From Thermosynechococcus sp. M98_K2018_005 (lineage in GTDB: Bacteria > Cyanobacteriota > Cyanobacteriia > Thermosynechococcales > Thermosynechococcaceae), in contig NZ_DVEH01000070.1 in NCBI RefSeq assembly GCF_015295825.1, positions 1 through 41,014 on the forward strand: a DNA stretch of 41,014 nucleotides. Reading direction: 5' to 3'. Positions 7,789 to 17,184 of this stretch are shown here, one piece after another. The notes beneath the pieces were generated by a model. It was not told the origin of the DNA and did not search any database. It worked only from the letters and a program-made list of their open reading frames with translations. How positions within the stretch are numbered: the first letter of the stretch is position 1; each line of letters opens with the position of its first letter. Both the position numbers and the translations under genes were made by a program.

Positions 7789-9232
7789 CTGGGAACTTGG
7801 TCGCTTTCTCGATACACTGCGCTTTTTTCAAACTTTACCCTTTGTGGGAACGCTCGAACCTCTGCGCCCTGTGCTGTTACCCCTTTTACCGGATTTCTTT
7901 AAGCCGCCCGCCTATCGGGGCAGTGGCCTTGTTGTGGTGATGGGGGCAACGGGTCGAACCGGTCAAGCAGTGGTGAAAACCCTCTTGGGTCAAGGCTATG
8001 CCGTGCGGGCAGGGGTGCGCGATCGCGCCAAGGCCGAGAGTGTGCTCCCCTCAGACCCTTCTTTAGACATTGTCGTTGCCGACGTGACTCAACCCTTGCC
8101 TACCGATCTCTTGCAGGGCAGTCGAGCGGTGATCAACTGTGTTGGGGCAAAGGTACAGCCCAACCCCAACGCGCCCCCCCCCGGCCTTGAAATTGTCGGT
8201 GCGAGTCCAGAGGCCGTTGAATTTGAGGGCATGCGGCATTTGTTGGAACGTGCCCAACCCTATTTTCAAAGTCAACCCAATACCTATCCCCTCTTTGACT
8301 ATCGCTATCCCACGCCCCCCTTGAAGGAAGTTTGGGGAGCCCTCGATGATGTGGTCATGGGCGGCGTCAGTGCCAGCCAGTTTTACCTTAAGGAGCACAG
8401 TGCCCTCTTCACAGGGCTGGTTTCTACGGAAAATTCTGGGGGGTTTGTCTCGATTCGCACCCGCAACCTCACCCCAGCCCTCAATCTCCAGGGGTACACG
8501 GGCATTCAACTCCGGGTTCGCGGCGATGGCCAGCGCTATAAATTTTTCCTACGCAGTGACCCCGCTTGGGATGGCGTCGGCTACGCCATGTCCTTTGATA
8601 CGGTAGCCGATCAGTGGATCACGGTCGAGTTGCCCTTTAGCCACTTTATTCCGGTGTTTCGGGCACGCACCGCCACCAATGCTCCACCCCTGAATGTGGG
8701 GCAAATTTACTCCCTGCAACTGATGCTCAGCAAATTTGAGTATGACGGTGCCCTCAACCCCCACTTCCGCCCCGGCACCCTCAGCCTTGAGATTGAGTCG
8801 ATCCAAGCCTATGGGGGCTTGCCCTTGCCCCGCATAATTCAGGTGAGTTCTGCGGGGGTGACCCGTCCGCAACAAGCGGATCTTGACCTGAAGGGGCAGC
8901 CCCTGGCGGTCCAGTACAATGAGCAACTGGGGGGCATCCTCACGTGGAAACTAGCAGCAGAAAATATGCTGCGCCAAAGTGGCCTGCCCTATACGATTGT
9001 CCGTCCCTGTGGTCTGACGGATCAGCCCGGTGGTAAAGAGTTGCGCCTTGATCAGGGCGATCGCCTGACGGGTTCTCTGAGTCGTGAGGATTTAGCTGCA
9101 TTTCTGGCCAGCTTGCTGAATTTGCCCGTGGCCTGCTATCGCACCGTGGAAGTGGTGGCCACAGACCAAGCCGCAGAGGCCTATCCCAATTGGGCCGCAC
9201 GCCTTGCCCAACTTCCCAGCGATCGCCCCTAG
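7778..9232 (+). CDS. SDR-family protein with inserted CIA30 domain (HCF173-like)
   Basis: A 484-residue protein. Residues 50-165 form a Rossmann nucleotide-binding start with GATGRTG at 56-62; residues about 172-345 form a CIA30 (complex I intermediate-associated protein 30) carbohydrate-binding-like domain (DDVVMGGVS at 190-198, then RVRGDGQRYKF and a DWxxVxLPF-like strand); residues 350-484 return to the SDR fold (VSSAGVTRP, TIVRPCGLTD). This split arrangement is the one of plant HCF173, which promotes psbA translation and photosystem II repair, so a role in photosystem II biogenesis is a reasonable inference, strengthened by psb34 two genes upstream. No active-site YxxxK is evident, suggesting a binding or scaffold role. 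ATG start overlapping tsaB by 11 bases. Confidence 0.82.
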   Translation: MANNWELGRFLDTLRFFQTLPFVGTLEPLRPVLLPLLPDFFKPPAYRGSGLVVVMGATGRTGQAVVKTLLGQGYAVRAGVRDRAKAESVLPSDPSLDIVVADVTQPLPTDLLQGSRAVINCVGAKVQPNPNAPPPGLEIVGASPEAVEFEGMRHLLERAQPYFQSQPNTYPLFDYRYPTPPLKEVWGALDDVVMGGVSASQFYLKEHSALFTGLVSTENSGGFVSIRTRNLTPALNLQGYTGIQLRVRGDGQRYKFFLRSDPAWDGVGYAMSFDTVADQWITVELPFSHFIPVFRARTATNAPPLNVGQIYSLQLMLSKFEYDGALNPHFRPGTLSLEIESIQAYGGLPLPRIIQVSSAGVTRPQQADLDLKGQPLAVQYNEQLGGILTWKLAAENMLRQSGLPYTIVRPCGLTDQPGGKELRLDQGDRLTGSLSREDLAAFLASLLNLPVACYRTVEVVATDQAAEAYPNWAARLAQLPSDRP

Positions 9233-9245
9233 GAGACAGTGCTCA

Positions 9246-10502
9246 ATGGTACGTTTTCTCCATGTTGCCGATGTCCACCTTGGCTTCAACAAGTACCGCC
9301 AAGACAATCCCAATCGCACGTTTGACTTTTTCACCGCCTTTGACAGTGCCCTGCAAACCTACGCCATCGAGGCACAGGTGGATTTCGTCCTGATTGCCGG
9401 CGATCTGTTTGAGGAGCGGATGATTACCCCCGGCATTCTCAATCAAGCGGAATACGTCCTCGACAAGGTGCGCTCGGCGGGGATTCCAGTGCTGGCGATC
9501 GAAGGCAACCACGATAACTGTCCCTACGGTGTCAAGTCCAATTGGCTACGCTACCTCTGTGAAAAAGACTATCTCTATCTACTAGAACCTGATGAAAGTG
9601 GCCAATTACAGCCGTGGGACTCCGAGGCAGCGCGGGGTGGCTACATTGATCTCCCCTGCGGCGTGCGCGTCATTGGTTCCCAGTGGTATGGTGCCAGTGC
9701 CCCCCGTGCCATTCAACAGCTTGCTAGTCAAATTCAGGCACTGCCGCCCGCTGCTGGTGCGACGATTTTGCTCTTTCACCACGGCCTTGAGGGGCAAGTC
9801 TCCCGCTACCAAGGGGCATTGCGCTACAACGAACTCCTACCCCTACGCCAAGCGGGTGTCGATTATCTCGCCCTAGGGCATATCCATCGCCATTACGCCG
9901 TTGAGGACTGGATCTTTAATCCCGGCTCCGTTGAGGCCAATTCAATTCAGGAAAATCAGCAGCAAAATCCCCGGGGAGTGCTGCTGGTCAGTCTCGATCA
10001 GGGGTCACCCCAAGCGGAACTCAAGCGGGACTATTGGCAGCGTCCCATCCATCGCTACACCCTTACCCTCACCCCCAGTGACACCGTGAGCCATGTGGAG
10101 AGCCAACTCCAGCAACTGGTGCAGCGGCAGCGGTCAGACATGGCAGAGGCCATTGTGGAAGTCACCCTAAAAGGAGAAGTGGGGTTTGAGCGCAGCGATT
10201 TGTCTGTGCGATCGCTCCAAGGGCAACTGCAAGAAGCGGCCAATGCCTTTATCTTTCGGTTGGGGTTTGCGGCCACCCCTGTGGCCTATCAAACCTATCG
10301 TGATGCGACAGCTGAGCCACCCCCCCGTGCCCAGATCGAAGAACAGGTATTTACGGATCTGCTGGCCAGTGTTGCTGAGTATCGCGATCGCGCCGAACCC
10401 TTGGCCAAGGTTCTCATGCACATGAAGGAAGAGCTGCTGCAACCCAATGCCAACATTCCTGACCTCTACAAGTGGCTGGCAGAGCTCTCCCTAGAGAGTT
10501 AG
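9246..10502 (+). CDS. sbcD: Metallophosphoesterase DNA repair exonuclease, SbcD/Mre11 family
   Basis: A 418-residue nuclease subunit expected to work with an SbcC/Rad50 ATPase in DNA end processing. Metal-binding signatures occur in order: HVADVHLG near the N-terminus, AGDLFE, EGNHDN, FHHGLEG and LGHIHRH. The C-terminal 150 residues form the capping region. I chose ATG 9246 over a TTG at 9204; the upstream GGAGA is 8-10 bases away and HVADVHLG sits at the expected distance. No SbcC gene is in the window. The stop (TAG) overlaps the end of the broken gene on the other strand. Confidence 0.88.
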   Translation: MVRFLHVADVHLGFNKYRQDNPNRTFDFFTAFDSALQTYAIEAQVDFVLIAGDLFEERMITPGILNQAEYVLDKVRSAGIPVLAIEGNHDNCPYGVKSNWLRYLCEKDYLYLLEPDESGQLQPWDSEAARGGYIDLPCGVRVIGSQWYGASAPRAIQQLASQIQALPPAAGATILLFHHGLEGQVSRYQGALRYNELLPLRQAGVDYLALGHIHRHYAVEDWIFNPGSVEANSIQENQQQNPRGVLLVSLDQGSPQAELKRDYWQRPIHRYTLTLTPSDTVSHVESQLQQLVQRQRSDMAEAIVEVTLKGEVGFERSDLSVRSLQGQLQEAANAFIFRLGFAATPVAYQTYRDATAEPPPRAQIEEQVFTDLLASVAEYRDRAEPLAKVLMHMKEELLQPNANIPDLYKWLAELSLES

Positions 10503-10897
10503 GGCTGGGGTGGCAAGGGAAGGAGGGGTTGATTCGCCACATTGGCCAATTGAACAGCGGGAGACCGCAAGAGGGCTTGCCATTTTTGCTGGAGCTGGCC
10601 ATTCTCCCGGCTGCGCCAGGCGTTGTTTAACCAGTTGATTGAGGGTGTCGTGCCAGTAAAGGCATCCGCCACATCTTTGGCTTGGATAATTCGCTAGGGG
10701 CATCGGTCGAAACCAACTGACGGTTTTGACAGCTGCCAGTGGTACAGGTGAGGGTGAGTTGCCACTGGTAATCCACACCATGTTTGAGGGAGACCTTCTT
10801 CGCCACTAAGGAGTTGGACTTGACCCACTGCGGCTAAAGCCATGGCCACTAACCCCGTTGCTCCGAGCGTCGCACCCCTCACCCATGGGTAGTTCAT
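10499..10897 (-). pseudogene. Small exported or membrane protein gene broken by two frameshifts
   Basis: An N-terminal piece starts at ATG 10897 (MNYPWVRGATLGATGL..., a signal-peptide-like or membrane segment). A protein-like middle is read in a second frame (about 10820-10690: KSNSLVAKKVSLKHGVDYQW, then LTLTCTTGSCQNRQLV). The C-terminal piece (AKDVADAFTG, then INWLNNAWRS, ending LPLPPQP) is in the first frame again and ends at TAA 10499. Without the two shifts, the first frame meets a TAG near 10696. The whole span is exactly 133 codons in the first frame, so the two lesions compensate in length. Either a decayed gene or two sequencing errors. No family recognised; the C-terminus is convergent with the sbcD stop. 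Confidence 0.6.
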
Positions 10898-11012
10898 AGT
10901 ACTTCTTGCCTGACGACACGGATAGGGCGATTCTAAGGGGCAAATTGTTTCAATGCCAGTGATGGTGATCAGTGATTTTTTGTGCGTTGGGTCAAATTCC
11001 GGGGGATGACAT
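10898..11012. other. Non-coding gap between ureG and the broken gene
   Basis: About 115 bases between the ureG stop and the start of the broken small gene. It probably carries that gene's promoter. I see no convincing terminator, RNA gene or repeat. Confidence 0.4.
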
Positions 11013-11615
11013 TTACGCTGCCAAATGGGATGTGAGAAAAGCAATCACCTGATTTAGCCCAAGGCCAGTTTTCAGATTCGTCATCACATAGGGGCGATCG
11101 CCCCGCATTTTCAAGGTGTCCCGTTTCATCACCTCTAAATCAGCCCCCACATAGGGGGCAAGATCAATTTTATTAATCACCAATAAATCTGACTTGGTAA
11201 TCCCCGGTCCCCCTTTACGGGGAATTTTATCGCCGGCGGCCACATCAATCACGTAAATCGTTAAATCCACCAATTCTGGGCTAAAGGTCGCAGCCAAATT
11301 ATCGCCGCCACTCTCGACAAAAACCAGATCCAAAGGTTGAAGCACCGTCTCCAATTGCTGAATGGCCGCGAGATTGAGGGAGACATCTTCCCGAATGGCG
11401 GTGTGGGGACATCCCCCCGTTTCAACGCCGAGAATTCGCTCTGGGGGAAGGGCTTGGGAACGCACCAAAAACTGGGCATCCTCTTGGGTGTAAATATCAT
11501 TGGTGACGACCGCTAGGCGATAGCGATCGCGCAAAGCTTTACAAAGGGCATCCACAAGGGCAGTTTTCCCTGACCCCACAGGTCCTGCCACACCAACTCG
11601 CAATGCTGTATTCAT
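11013..11615 (-). CDS. ureG: Urease accessory GTPase UreG
   Basis: GTP-dependent nickel chaperone for urease maturation, acting with UreE, UreF and UreD/H. The 200-residue SIMIBI GTPase has the P-loop GPVGSGKT at 11-18, the nickel-binding CPH at 69-71 ([11 protein letters not shown]), the switch-type [15 protein letters not shown], and [12 protein letters not shown] for guanine recognition. I start it at ATG 11615, four bases beyond the era stop, because AAGG lies about 9 bases upstream; a TTG at 11633 would lie inside era. Co-directional with era and probably co-transcribed. ureC lies 6 kb away on the other strand. Confidence 0.96.
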   Translation of the reverse strand: MNTALRVGVAGPVGSGKTALVDALCKALRDRYRLAVVTNDIYTQEDAQFLVRSQALPPERILGVETGGCPHTAIREDVSLNLAAIQQLETVLQPLDLVFVESGGDNLAATFSPELVDLTIYVIDVAAGDKIPRKGGPGITKSDLLVINKIDLAPYVGADLEVMKRDTLKMRGDRPYVMTNLKTGLGLNQVIAFLTSHLAA

Positions 11616-11619
11616 CGGC

Positions 11620-12543
11620 TCAATCCTTATCAATTCGATAGCCCAACTCCGCCAAGCGCAACCGATCCTGTCGCCAGCGGGGGCGTACCTTCACAAACAG
11701 TTCTAAATAAATCTTGCCACCAATGAGGGTTTCAATTTCTTGGCGGGCAGCGGTGCCAATTTGTTTGAGCAACTGACCCCCTTGGCCGATAATAATAGCC
11801 TTTTGCGTTGGACGCTCCACATAAATCACAGCGTGGACACGAGTCAGGTTGCGATCCTGCTGCACCTGTTCAATTGTAACAGCCACCGAATGGGGGACTT
11901 CTTCGCGGGTGTGGTGCAAAATTTGTTCGCGAATTAATTCCGCCATGATGAAGCGCTCCGGCTGATCGGTGACCATTTCTGGCGGATAGTAATAGGGGCC
12001 AAGGGGCAACTGCGCTTCAATCGCCGATTGCAGCAAACCAACCCCCTCTCCCGTGAGCGCCGAGCAGGGATAGGCCGGCCAAGGGCCAAGGGTTTGATAG
12101 TCCTGTTGCCGTTGTTCTCGCTCCTCTGCTGGCAGCAGGTCAATTTTATTGATGGCTATCAGCACAGGAGATGGGGTCGTTGTCAGCAGAGCCGCCACGT
12201 AGCGATCGCCCCGACCGGGCGGACTTGCCGCATCCACCACAAAGACAATCGCATCCACCCGATTGAGAACACCCTTTGCATTGTGCACCAGCACTTCCCC
12301 AAGGCGATGGTGGGGCTTATGGATGCCGGGGGTATCCACAAAGATAAATTGCGCCGTTGCCGTTGTCAGGATGCCCCGTAAGCGGTTGCGGGTCGTTTGC
12401 GCCACGGGGGAGGTAATGGCGACTTTTTGCCCCAGCAGATGGTTAAAGAGGGTGGACTTGCCCACATTGGGACGACCCACCAAGGCGACAAAGCCAGAGC
12501 GAAAGCCCGCTGGAGCAGCAGGAATACTTGGAATCGTTTCCAC
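11620..12543 (-). CDS. era: Ribosome-associated GTPase Era
   Basis: Essential GTPase that binds the 3' end of 16S rRNA during small-subunit maturation. The 307 residues contain G1 GRPNVGKS near 23-30, G3 [11 protein letters not shown]4 NKID and G5 SALTGEG, followed by the C-terminal KH domain ([18 protein letters not shown] at the end). The N-terminal 15 residues are a short Pro/Ala-rich extension before the G domain. ATG start. ureG follows after a four-base gap. Confidence 0.97.
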   Translation of the reverse strand: METIPSIPAAPAGFRSGFVALVGRPNVGKSTLFNHLLGQKVAITSPVAQTTRNRLRGILTTATAQFIFVDTPGIHKPHHRLGEVLVHNAKGVLNRVDAIVFVVDAASPPGRGDRYVAALLTTTPSPVLIAINKIDLLPAEEREQRQQDYQTLGPWPAYPCSALTGEGVGLLQSAIEAQLPLGPYYYPPEMVTDQPERFIMAELIREQILHHTREEVPHSVAVTIEQVQQDRNLTRVHAVIYVERPTQKAIIIGQGGQLLKQIGTAARQEIETLIGGKIYLELFVKVRPRWRQDRLRLAELGYRIDKD

Positions 12544-12592
12544 TGTTACACTCTATTGGGTCGGAGGTGTTTGATTGGGGACTGTGGGTTGA

Positions 12593-13048
12593 TTATTCGC
12601 CGGTCAGAGGGCTAGGCTCCGTACTGAGAACGGGTTTTTCGACAGGTTGGGTTGCGAGGGCAACACGGCTGCCACCCACTGATCGCAACAGATCCAAGAC
12701 TTGGATGACTTCGTTGTAGCTCACCACCTGCGATGCCCGCAAAATCACCATCCCTTGCGGATTCGTTTTCAAGTACGTGGCCAAGCGTTCATAGAGTTCA
12801 CTGCGGTTGACAGGGTCTTTATCCACAAAGAGTTGCCCCGCCGGATCAATGCTCACCACCAACATCTTTTGCGACTGCGCTTGACTGGTGCTTGCTTGGG
12901 GCAGATTCAAGGTAATCGCCTGCTGCCGCGTCAGACTCACCGCCGCCAAAATAAAGAACGTGAGGATACAAAAGACCACATCAATTAGGGGCAGCATTTC
13001 AATGCGGGCATTTTCATGCTCACTGGGCAAATGAATCTTCACGGCCAT
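12593..13048 (-). CDS. ExbD/TolR family biopolymer transport protein
   Basis: A 151-residue inner-membrane protein with a short cytoplasmic N-terminus, one transmembrane helix (about 19-41) containing the conserved protonatable Asp in PLIDVVF, and a periplasmic ExbD/TolR domain ([16 protein letters not shown], then [14 protein letters not shown]). It would transduce proton motive force as part of an ExbB/ExbD or TolQ/TolR motor, but no ExbB/TolQ gene adjoins it, which is unusual. Followed by era after 49 bases. ATG start. Confidence 0.92.
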   Translation of the reverse strand: MAVKIHLPSEHENARIEMLPLIDVVFCILTFFILAAVSLTRQQAITLNLPQASTSQAQSQKMLVVSIDPAGQLFVDKDPVNRSELYERLATYLKTNPQGMVILRASQVVSYNEVIQVLDLLRSVGGSRVALATQPVEKPVLSTEPSPLTGE

Positions 13049-13124
13049 TCCTCAACCACGCTGCCTTAATGATAAAACTCCGAGCAAACACAGTAGGATC
13101 AAAAAGTTTCCCACCCATGCAGTT

Positions 13125-13700
13125 ATGACCAGTGCGACGCCCCAACCCGGACAACTGATTGTGATTACTGGCCCTAGTGGTGTCGGCAAAGGGACACTCC
13201 TACGGCAACTGCGACAGCGACATCCGGAACTAGCACTTTCAGTTTCGGCCACGACCCGCCCGCCGCGCCCCACGGAGGTTGAAGGGGTGGATTACTATTT
13301 TGTCTCTGCGGAAGAGTTTAAGGGAATGATTGCTGCTGGGCAACTCTTGGAATGGGCAGAGTTTGCCGGCCACTACTACGGCACCCCACGCGATCCGTTG
13401 CTCCAACTCATTGCCCAAGGAAAAACCGTCATCCTTGAAATTGAACTGCAAGGGGCACGCCAAGTTCGCCAATCTTATCCCCAAGCGCGTCACATTTTTA
13501 TTCTGCCGCCATCTTTAGCGGAACTTGAATACCGCCTGCGCAGCCGTGGCCAAGATAGTGAGGCGGCGATCGCCCGCCGTTTAGCTCAAGCGAAAACCGA
13601 AATTGCTGCTGCCCCAGAATTTGATGTTCAAATTGTCAATGATGATCTGGAAAAAAGCCTGATTGCTCTCGAAACGGCAATTTTTAGCCCTGCGCCCTAA
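13125..13700 (+). CDS. gmk: Guanylate kinase
   Basis: Converts GMP to GDP with ATP. The 191-residue protein has the P-loop GPSGVGKG at 16-23, the GMP-binding [17 protein letters not shown] block, [12 protein letters not shown], and [17 protein letters not shown] of the lid region. ATG start, divergent from the ExbD gene by about 75 bases. Its stop overlaps the stop of the convergent ABC ATPase gene by four bases. Confidence 0.97.
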   Translation: MTSATPQPGQLIVITGPSGVGKGTLLRQLRQRHPELALSVSATTRPPRPTEVEGVDYYFVSAEEFKGMIAAGQLLEWAEFAGHYYGTPRDPLLQLIAQGKTVILEIELQGARQVRQSYPQARHIFILPPSLAELEYRLRSRGQDSEAAIARRLAQAKTEIAAAPEFDVQIVNDDLEKSLIALETAIFSPAP

Positions 13701-14419
13701 GGCTCTGCCCGCGCAATTCCAAGGTAGAGTTCCCCCACTTTGGGGTCATTGAGTAATTCACTGCCCAATCCCTCATAGCGATCTTTGCCCATTTCCAAGA
13801 CATACCCGCGATCGCTCATGGCAAGGGCTTTCCGCGCATTTTGCTCCACCAAAACAATAGCGGTGCCTTGGGCATTGATTTCCTTGATTTTGGCAAAGAC
13901 ATCATTGACGAGGGCTGGGGAGAGAGCAGCGGAGGGTTCATCCAAGACCATAATTTGCGGGTCTAGCATCATGGCACGTCCCATGGCCAGCATTTGCCGT
14001 TCTCCGCCCGAAAGTGTCCCTGCCCGTTGCTGTCGCCGCTCAGCCAAACGGGGAAAGGTGTCATAGACCCGTTCTTTGAGAGCCTTGAGGTTGCCGCTTT
14101 TCGTAAAGGCACCCATCTCGAGATTTTCCTCAATGGTCAAGGAGCGAAAGACATTGGCAATCTGAGGAACGTAACCGATTCCTTTTTTGACAATTTCGTT
14201 GGGGCGCAAGTAGGTAATATCTTCCCCTGCAAGGGTGATTGTGCCCAAGCGCGGCGTCAACAAACCGGCGATTGTTTTTGCCAAGGTTGATTTTCCTGCT
14301 CCATTGGGGCCAATGACCGCTACGAGCTCCCCTGCTTCGAGACGAAAATTGACGCCCCGTAAAATATCCACTTCGGGAATATAGCCAGCATAGACCTCAG
14401 TAACGTGGAGCAAACTCAT
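13697..14419 (-). CDS. Branched-chain or neutral amino acid ABC transporter ATP-binding protein (LivF/NatE type)
   Basis: A 240-residue ATPase with Walker [11 protein letters not shown]-loop region [14 protein letters not shown], signature LSGGERQM, Walker [14 protein letters not shown] and the closing VLVEQN H-loop replacement characteristic of LivF (the usual His is Asn in this clade). The C-terminal [16 protein letters not shown] is typical of LivF, where the tail contacts the membrane subunits. Family membership implies uptake of neutral or branched-chain amino acids, with NatE in cyanobacteria as closest parallel. Other subunits are not in the window. ATG start. Confidence 0.9.
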   Translation of the reverse strand: MSLLHVTEVYAGYIPEVDILRGVNFRLEAGELVAVIGPNGAGKSTLAKTIAGLLTPRLGTITLAGEDITYLRPNEIVKKGIGYVPQIANVFRSLTIEENLEMGAFTKSGNLKALKERVYDTFPRLAERRQQRAGTLSGGERQMLAMGRAMMLDPQIMVLDEPSAALSPALVNDVFAKIKEINAQGTAIVLVEQNARKALAMSDRGYVLEMGKDRYEGLGSELLNDPKVGELYLGIARAEP

Positions 14420-14518
14420 GGTGCAAAGGACATCGCCAGAGAGTTGACATCTTACTAGATTAGTATAGGGATTCTGCTGTTTTGGGCAGGGAAGATTCAG
14501 GAGAGGGTGAAAGACGCC

Positions 14519-15527
14519 ATGAAAGCAATCGCCATCACAGAATTTGGTGACCCCGATGTTTTGGTGCTGCGGGAGGTGCCCGAGCCAGAGCTACAAGCGG
14601 CCAATGAGGTGAAAATTCAAGTGCGGGCGGCCAGCGTCAACCCCATTGATACCAAGTTGCGACAGCGGGGCACGTTTTTTCCCGATCGCCAGCCAGCAAT
14701 TCTCGGCTGTGATGGGGCAGGGGTGGTCGTGGCTGTGGGTGCAGCAGTGCAGCGGTTTCGGGTAGGGGATGAAGTTTATTTTTGCTATGGGGGCTTAGGC
14801 GATCGCGGCGGCTGTTATGCCGAATATACCGTTGTCCCGGAAATGGTCGTTGCCCACAAACCCAAGTCCCTCTCATTTATTCAAGCGGCTGCTTTGCCCT
14901 TGGCCGTGATTACCGCTTGGGAAGCCTTGGGCGATCGCGGTGCAGTGCCACCTTTGAATGTCCTGTCCACCGCAAAAACCGTTCTCATTCATGCCGGGGC
15001 GGGCGGGGCATCTCGCTATTCAGTTAGCCCGGCGATCGGGGGCCACTGTTGCCACGACGATTAGTTCCGCAGCCAAAGCCCGTTTTGCTGAAAGTCTCGG
15101 AGCCACCCTTGCCATTAACTACACCACCAGTGATTGGCTGCAGGCAGTCTTGGACTGGACAGGGGGCAAAGGGGTTGATTTTGCTCTTGACACCGTGGGC
15201 GGCACAACCTTTAGTGAAACCTTCACAGCGGTGCGTCCCTATGGCACCCTCGCCACCCTCTTGGAACCCGCAGCCGATACGCCGTGGAAAATTGCCCGCC
15301 AACGCAACCTCTTGATCCAACTCACACTAATGCTGACGCCCCAACTCCTGGGGTTGAGTGATGCCCTTGCCCATCAGGGCAAAATCCTTGAGCAGGTTGC
15401 CACCCTTGTGGATCGCGGCGAACTACAGGTTGTTGTCGATAAAACCTTTCCCCTCGGTGCAGCGGCGGATGCCCATCGCTATCTCAGCCAACGCTTGGTG
15501 CAGGGTAAGGTGGTACTCATCCCATAA
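14519..15527 (+). pseudogene. Zinc-independent alcohol dehydrogenase/quinone oxidoreductase (MDR family), frameshifted
   Basis: The first part (MKAIAITEFGDPDVLVLREV..., codons to about 15010) encodes the GroES-like domain and the start of the NADPH-binding domain; after the sequence HAGAGG the frame runs into TAG at 15062. The remainder (GHLAIQLARRSGATV through GKVVLIP, ending at 15527) continues in another frame. Relatives have GAGGVGHLAIQLA at this place, so a five-base loss between two GGGG runs (about 15006-15012) would explain it. The start is taken at ATG 14519, with GGAGAGGG about 10 bases upstream; a GTG at 14507 is possible. Family: NADPH-dependent quinone reductases such as QorA. 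Either a natural pseudogene or a sequencing error. Confidence 0.88.
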
Positions 15528-15540
15528 TTGGGGATTTTTT
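15519..15540 (+). terminator. Possible weak Rho-independent terminator after the oxidoreductase gene
   Basis: ATCCC (15519-15523) and GGGAT (15531-15535) can pair across a 7-base loop and are followed directly by a run of T (15535-15540). The stem overlaps the stop codon. The stem is only five base pairs, so strength is uncertain, especially in a thermophile. Confidence 0.4.
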
Positions 15541-15744
15541 ATGGTTGCTCAGCTCCCTGCGGCTCTTGTCATCGGGCTGGAACAAGCTCAAGGGGTGCCG
15601 ACATTCCTCAACCAACCGCCCTGCAGTGAGGTTTATCGGGTTTGCCGCATTTTTAACGGACGCCTCAGGTATTGTGGCCGTTGGTTCACGGGGGAAGCAG
15701 TGCTGCCGGAGCCTCGAACCTATTCTGGCTGGGAGGAGGGATAG
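15541..15744 (+). CDS. Possible small protein, unknown function
   Basis: A 67-codon frame begins with ATG 15541 directly after the T-run and ends inside the 3' end of the convergent htrA gene. The product has four Cys and several aromatic residues in its second half (CSEVYRVCRIFNGRLRYCGRW) and no membrane segment. There is no good Shine-Dalgarno (the upstream bases are T-rich), so this may be spurious. I do not recognise a family. Confidence 0.25.
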   Translation: MVAQLPAALVIGLEQAQGVPTFLNQPPCSEVYRVCRIFNGRLRYCGRWFTGEAVLPEPRTYSGWEEG

Positions 15745-16871
15745 AATTCTGGTGGCATTGGTTCCGGTTGCAGGCTCACGGTTTGCTGGCGATCGCCCCG
15801 TTGAATCTCCAAAGTCACTTTCTCCCCCAACTTTGTTTGCTCGACAACGCTTTGTACCTGTTGGGGGCTGGGTTGATGGACATCGTTAATTTTGGCAATC
15901 CAATCTCCTGCTTGCAGACCGGCTTTAGCCGCCGGGGAATTGGGGGCAATGCCAACGATCAGTGTCCCTTGGGTTTGATTCAGTGTCCAGTTGGGCTGAG
16001 CTTGACGGATTTGGGCAGCCACTTCCGGCGTCAATCGCACCATGCGAATCCCCAAATAGAGGTGCTGGGCGCGACCCGTAGTAATAATCTGCTCAGCAAT
16101 GCGATAGGCCGTATTAATGGGAATGGCAAAGCCAAGTCCCTGTGCTTGGGAAATCACGGCGGTATTGACGCCCACCACTTGACCAGCAGCATTCAGGAGG
16201 GGGCCCCCAGAGTTCCCGGGATTAATCGCTGCATCTGTTTGAATGAAGCTCACCCGCTTATCGGCAGCACCAATTTCATTACTGGCCCGCCCCGTTGCAC
16301 TAATAATGCCGGCGGTTACGGTGTTACTTAGCCCCAAAGGGTTACCGATGGCGATCGCCCACTCACCGGGGACAAGGCTATCGGAATTGCCCAGTTGTAC
16401 CGTCGGTAAATTCTCAGCCTGAATCTGCACTACCGCCACATCCGTCAGGGGATCAGCACCCACCACCTTGCCGTCATACTGGCGACCATCGGGAAGCGTG
16501 ACTCGCACAGCACCCGCTCCTTCCACCACATGGGCATTGGTCATAATCTTGCCATCGGGGGTAAATATAAACCCAGAGCCTTGACCTTGGCGTACCGGCA
16601 CATCTGGTATCGGAAAAGGATTGAGAAAACTATCCTCTTTACTGCGGCGCAGTCGTAGGGTATCTATGCTCACCACCGCTGGCCCTGCCTCAGCAACCAC
16701 CTTGGCAATGAAATTCTCGCCTGTATTGGGTCGCTCCGTGGGAGCAAGGGGAGGCAAAGACACTCCCGTATGGGGGCTAGGGGAGCTGCGATCGGGCAAA
16801 CGCAATGGACAGCCCGTCAGTGCCACAAGGGTGATCGCCATCCCAACGAGACTCAACCGCGTGCGAACCAT
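15720..16871 (-). CDS. degP: HtrA/Deg-family serine protease, predicted lipoprotein
   Basis: A 383-residue trypsin-fold protease with one PDZ domain, like cyanobacterial HhoA/HhoB/HtrA. It begins with a lipoprotein-type signal peptide ending in LTGC (Cys21), suggesting lipid anchoring at a membrane facing the periplasm or lumen. The catalytic triad is His114 (TNAHVV), Asp144 (LTDVAV) and Ser221 (GNSGGP). The PDZ domain covers about 280-370 (GLQAGDWIAKINDV). Role: degradation of damaged exported proteins in heat and light stress. ATG start; divergent from the small gene at 16946. The C-terminus overlaps the small ORF on the other strand. Confidence 0.95.
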   Translation of the reverse strand: MVRTRLSLVGMAITLVALTGCPLRLPDRSSPSPHTGVSLPPLAPTERPNTGENFIAKVVAEAGPAVVSIDTLRLRRSKEDSFLNPFPIPDVPVRQGQGSGFIFTPDGKIMTNAHVVEGAGAVRVTLPDGRQYDGKVVGADPLTDVAVVQIQAENLPTVQLGNSDSLVPGEWAIAIGNPLGLSNTVTAGIISATGRASNEIGAADKRVSFIQTDAAINPGNSGGPLLNAAGQVVGVNTAVISQAQGLGFAIPINTAYRIAEQIITTGRAQHLYLGIRMVRLTPEVAAQIRQAQPNWTLNQTQGTLIVGIAPNSPAAKAGLQAGDWIAKINDVHQPSPQQVQSVVEQTKLGEKVTLEIQRGDRQQTVSLQPEPMPPEFYPSSQPE

Positions 16872-16945
16872 ACTTAACTCAACTCGGCATCAGATCCACT
16901 CTAGCCTTATCCTGAAAATAGTGAGTTTGTCGAACGTCTGCTGGC

Positions 16946-17131
16946 ATGCTGACTGTGATTAGCTACCTCGAACAGCCCATGACCTTTGAGAGTTTCTTTG
17001 GGCCTGTGACCCTTCAGCCCGGTCGCAATGAAAATGTCGATGAGCGGCGCTGGCGCAACTGCAAAACCCACAACGCTGACCTGCAAGCCTTGATTAAAAA
17101 GGGACTCGTTGTTGTCGAAGAATTGGACTAA
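16946..17131 (+). CDS. Small conserved hypothetical protein
   Basis: A 61-residue soluble protein from ATG 16946; a second ATG at 16979 would give 50 residues beginning MTFESFFGPVTL and may be the true start. The core reads LQPGRNENVDERRW, then ADLQALIKKGLVVVEE. The pattern of a short beta strand followed by 'PG-N-V', a charged helix and 'LIKKGLV' resembles small domains seen in some phage-derived proteins, but this is only a pattern resemblance. It lies 53 bases ahead of ureC on the same strand; whether they share a transcript is unknown. Confidence 0.6.
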   Translation: MLTVISYLEQPMTFESFFGPVTLQPGRNENVDERRWRNCKTHNADLQALIKKGLVVVEELD

Positions 17132-17184
17132 ATTCTAGACTGAGAGTGCCAAGCTGCTCTCCCACCTGACCTCTTTAAAGCCCG

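Noticed and set aside
15672-16331. Plus-strand frame of 219 codons over htrA
   Set aside because: Shadow of the minus-strand protease gene.
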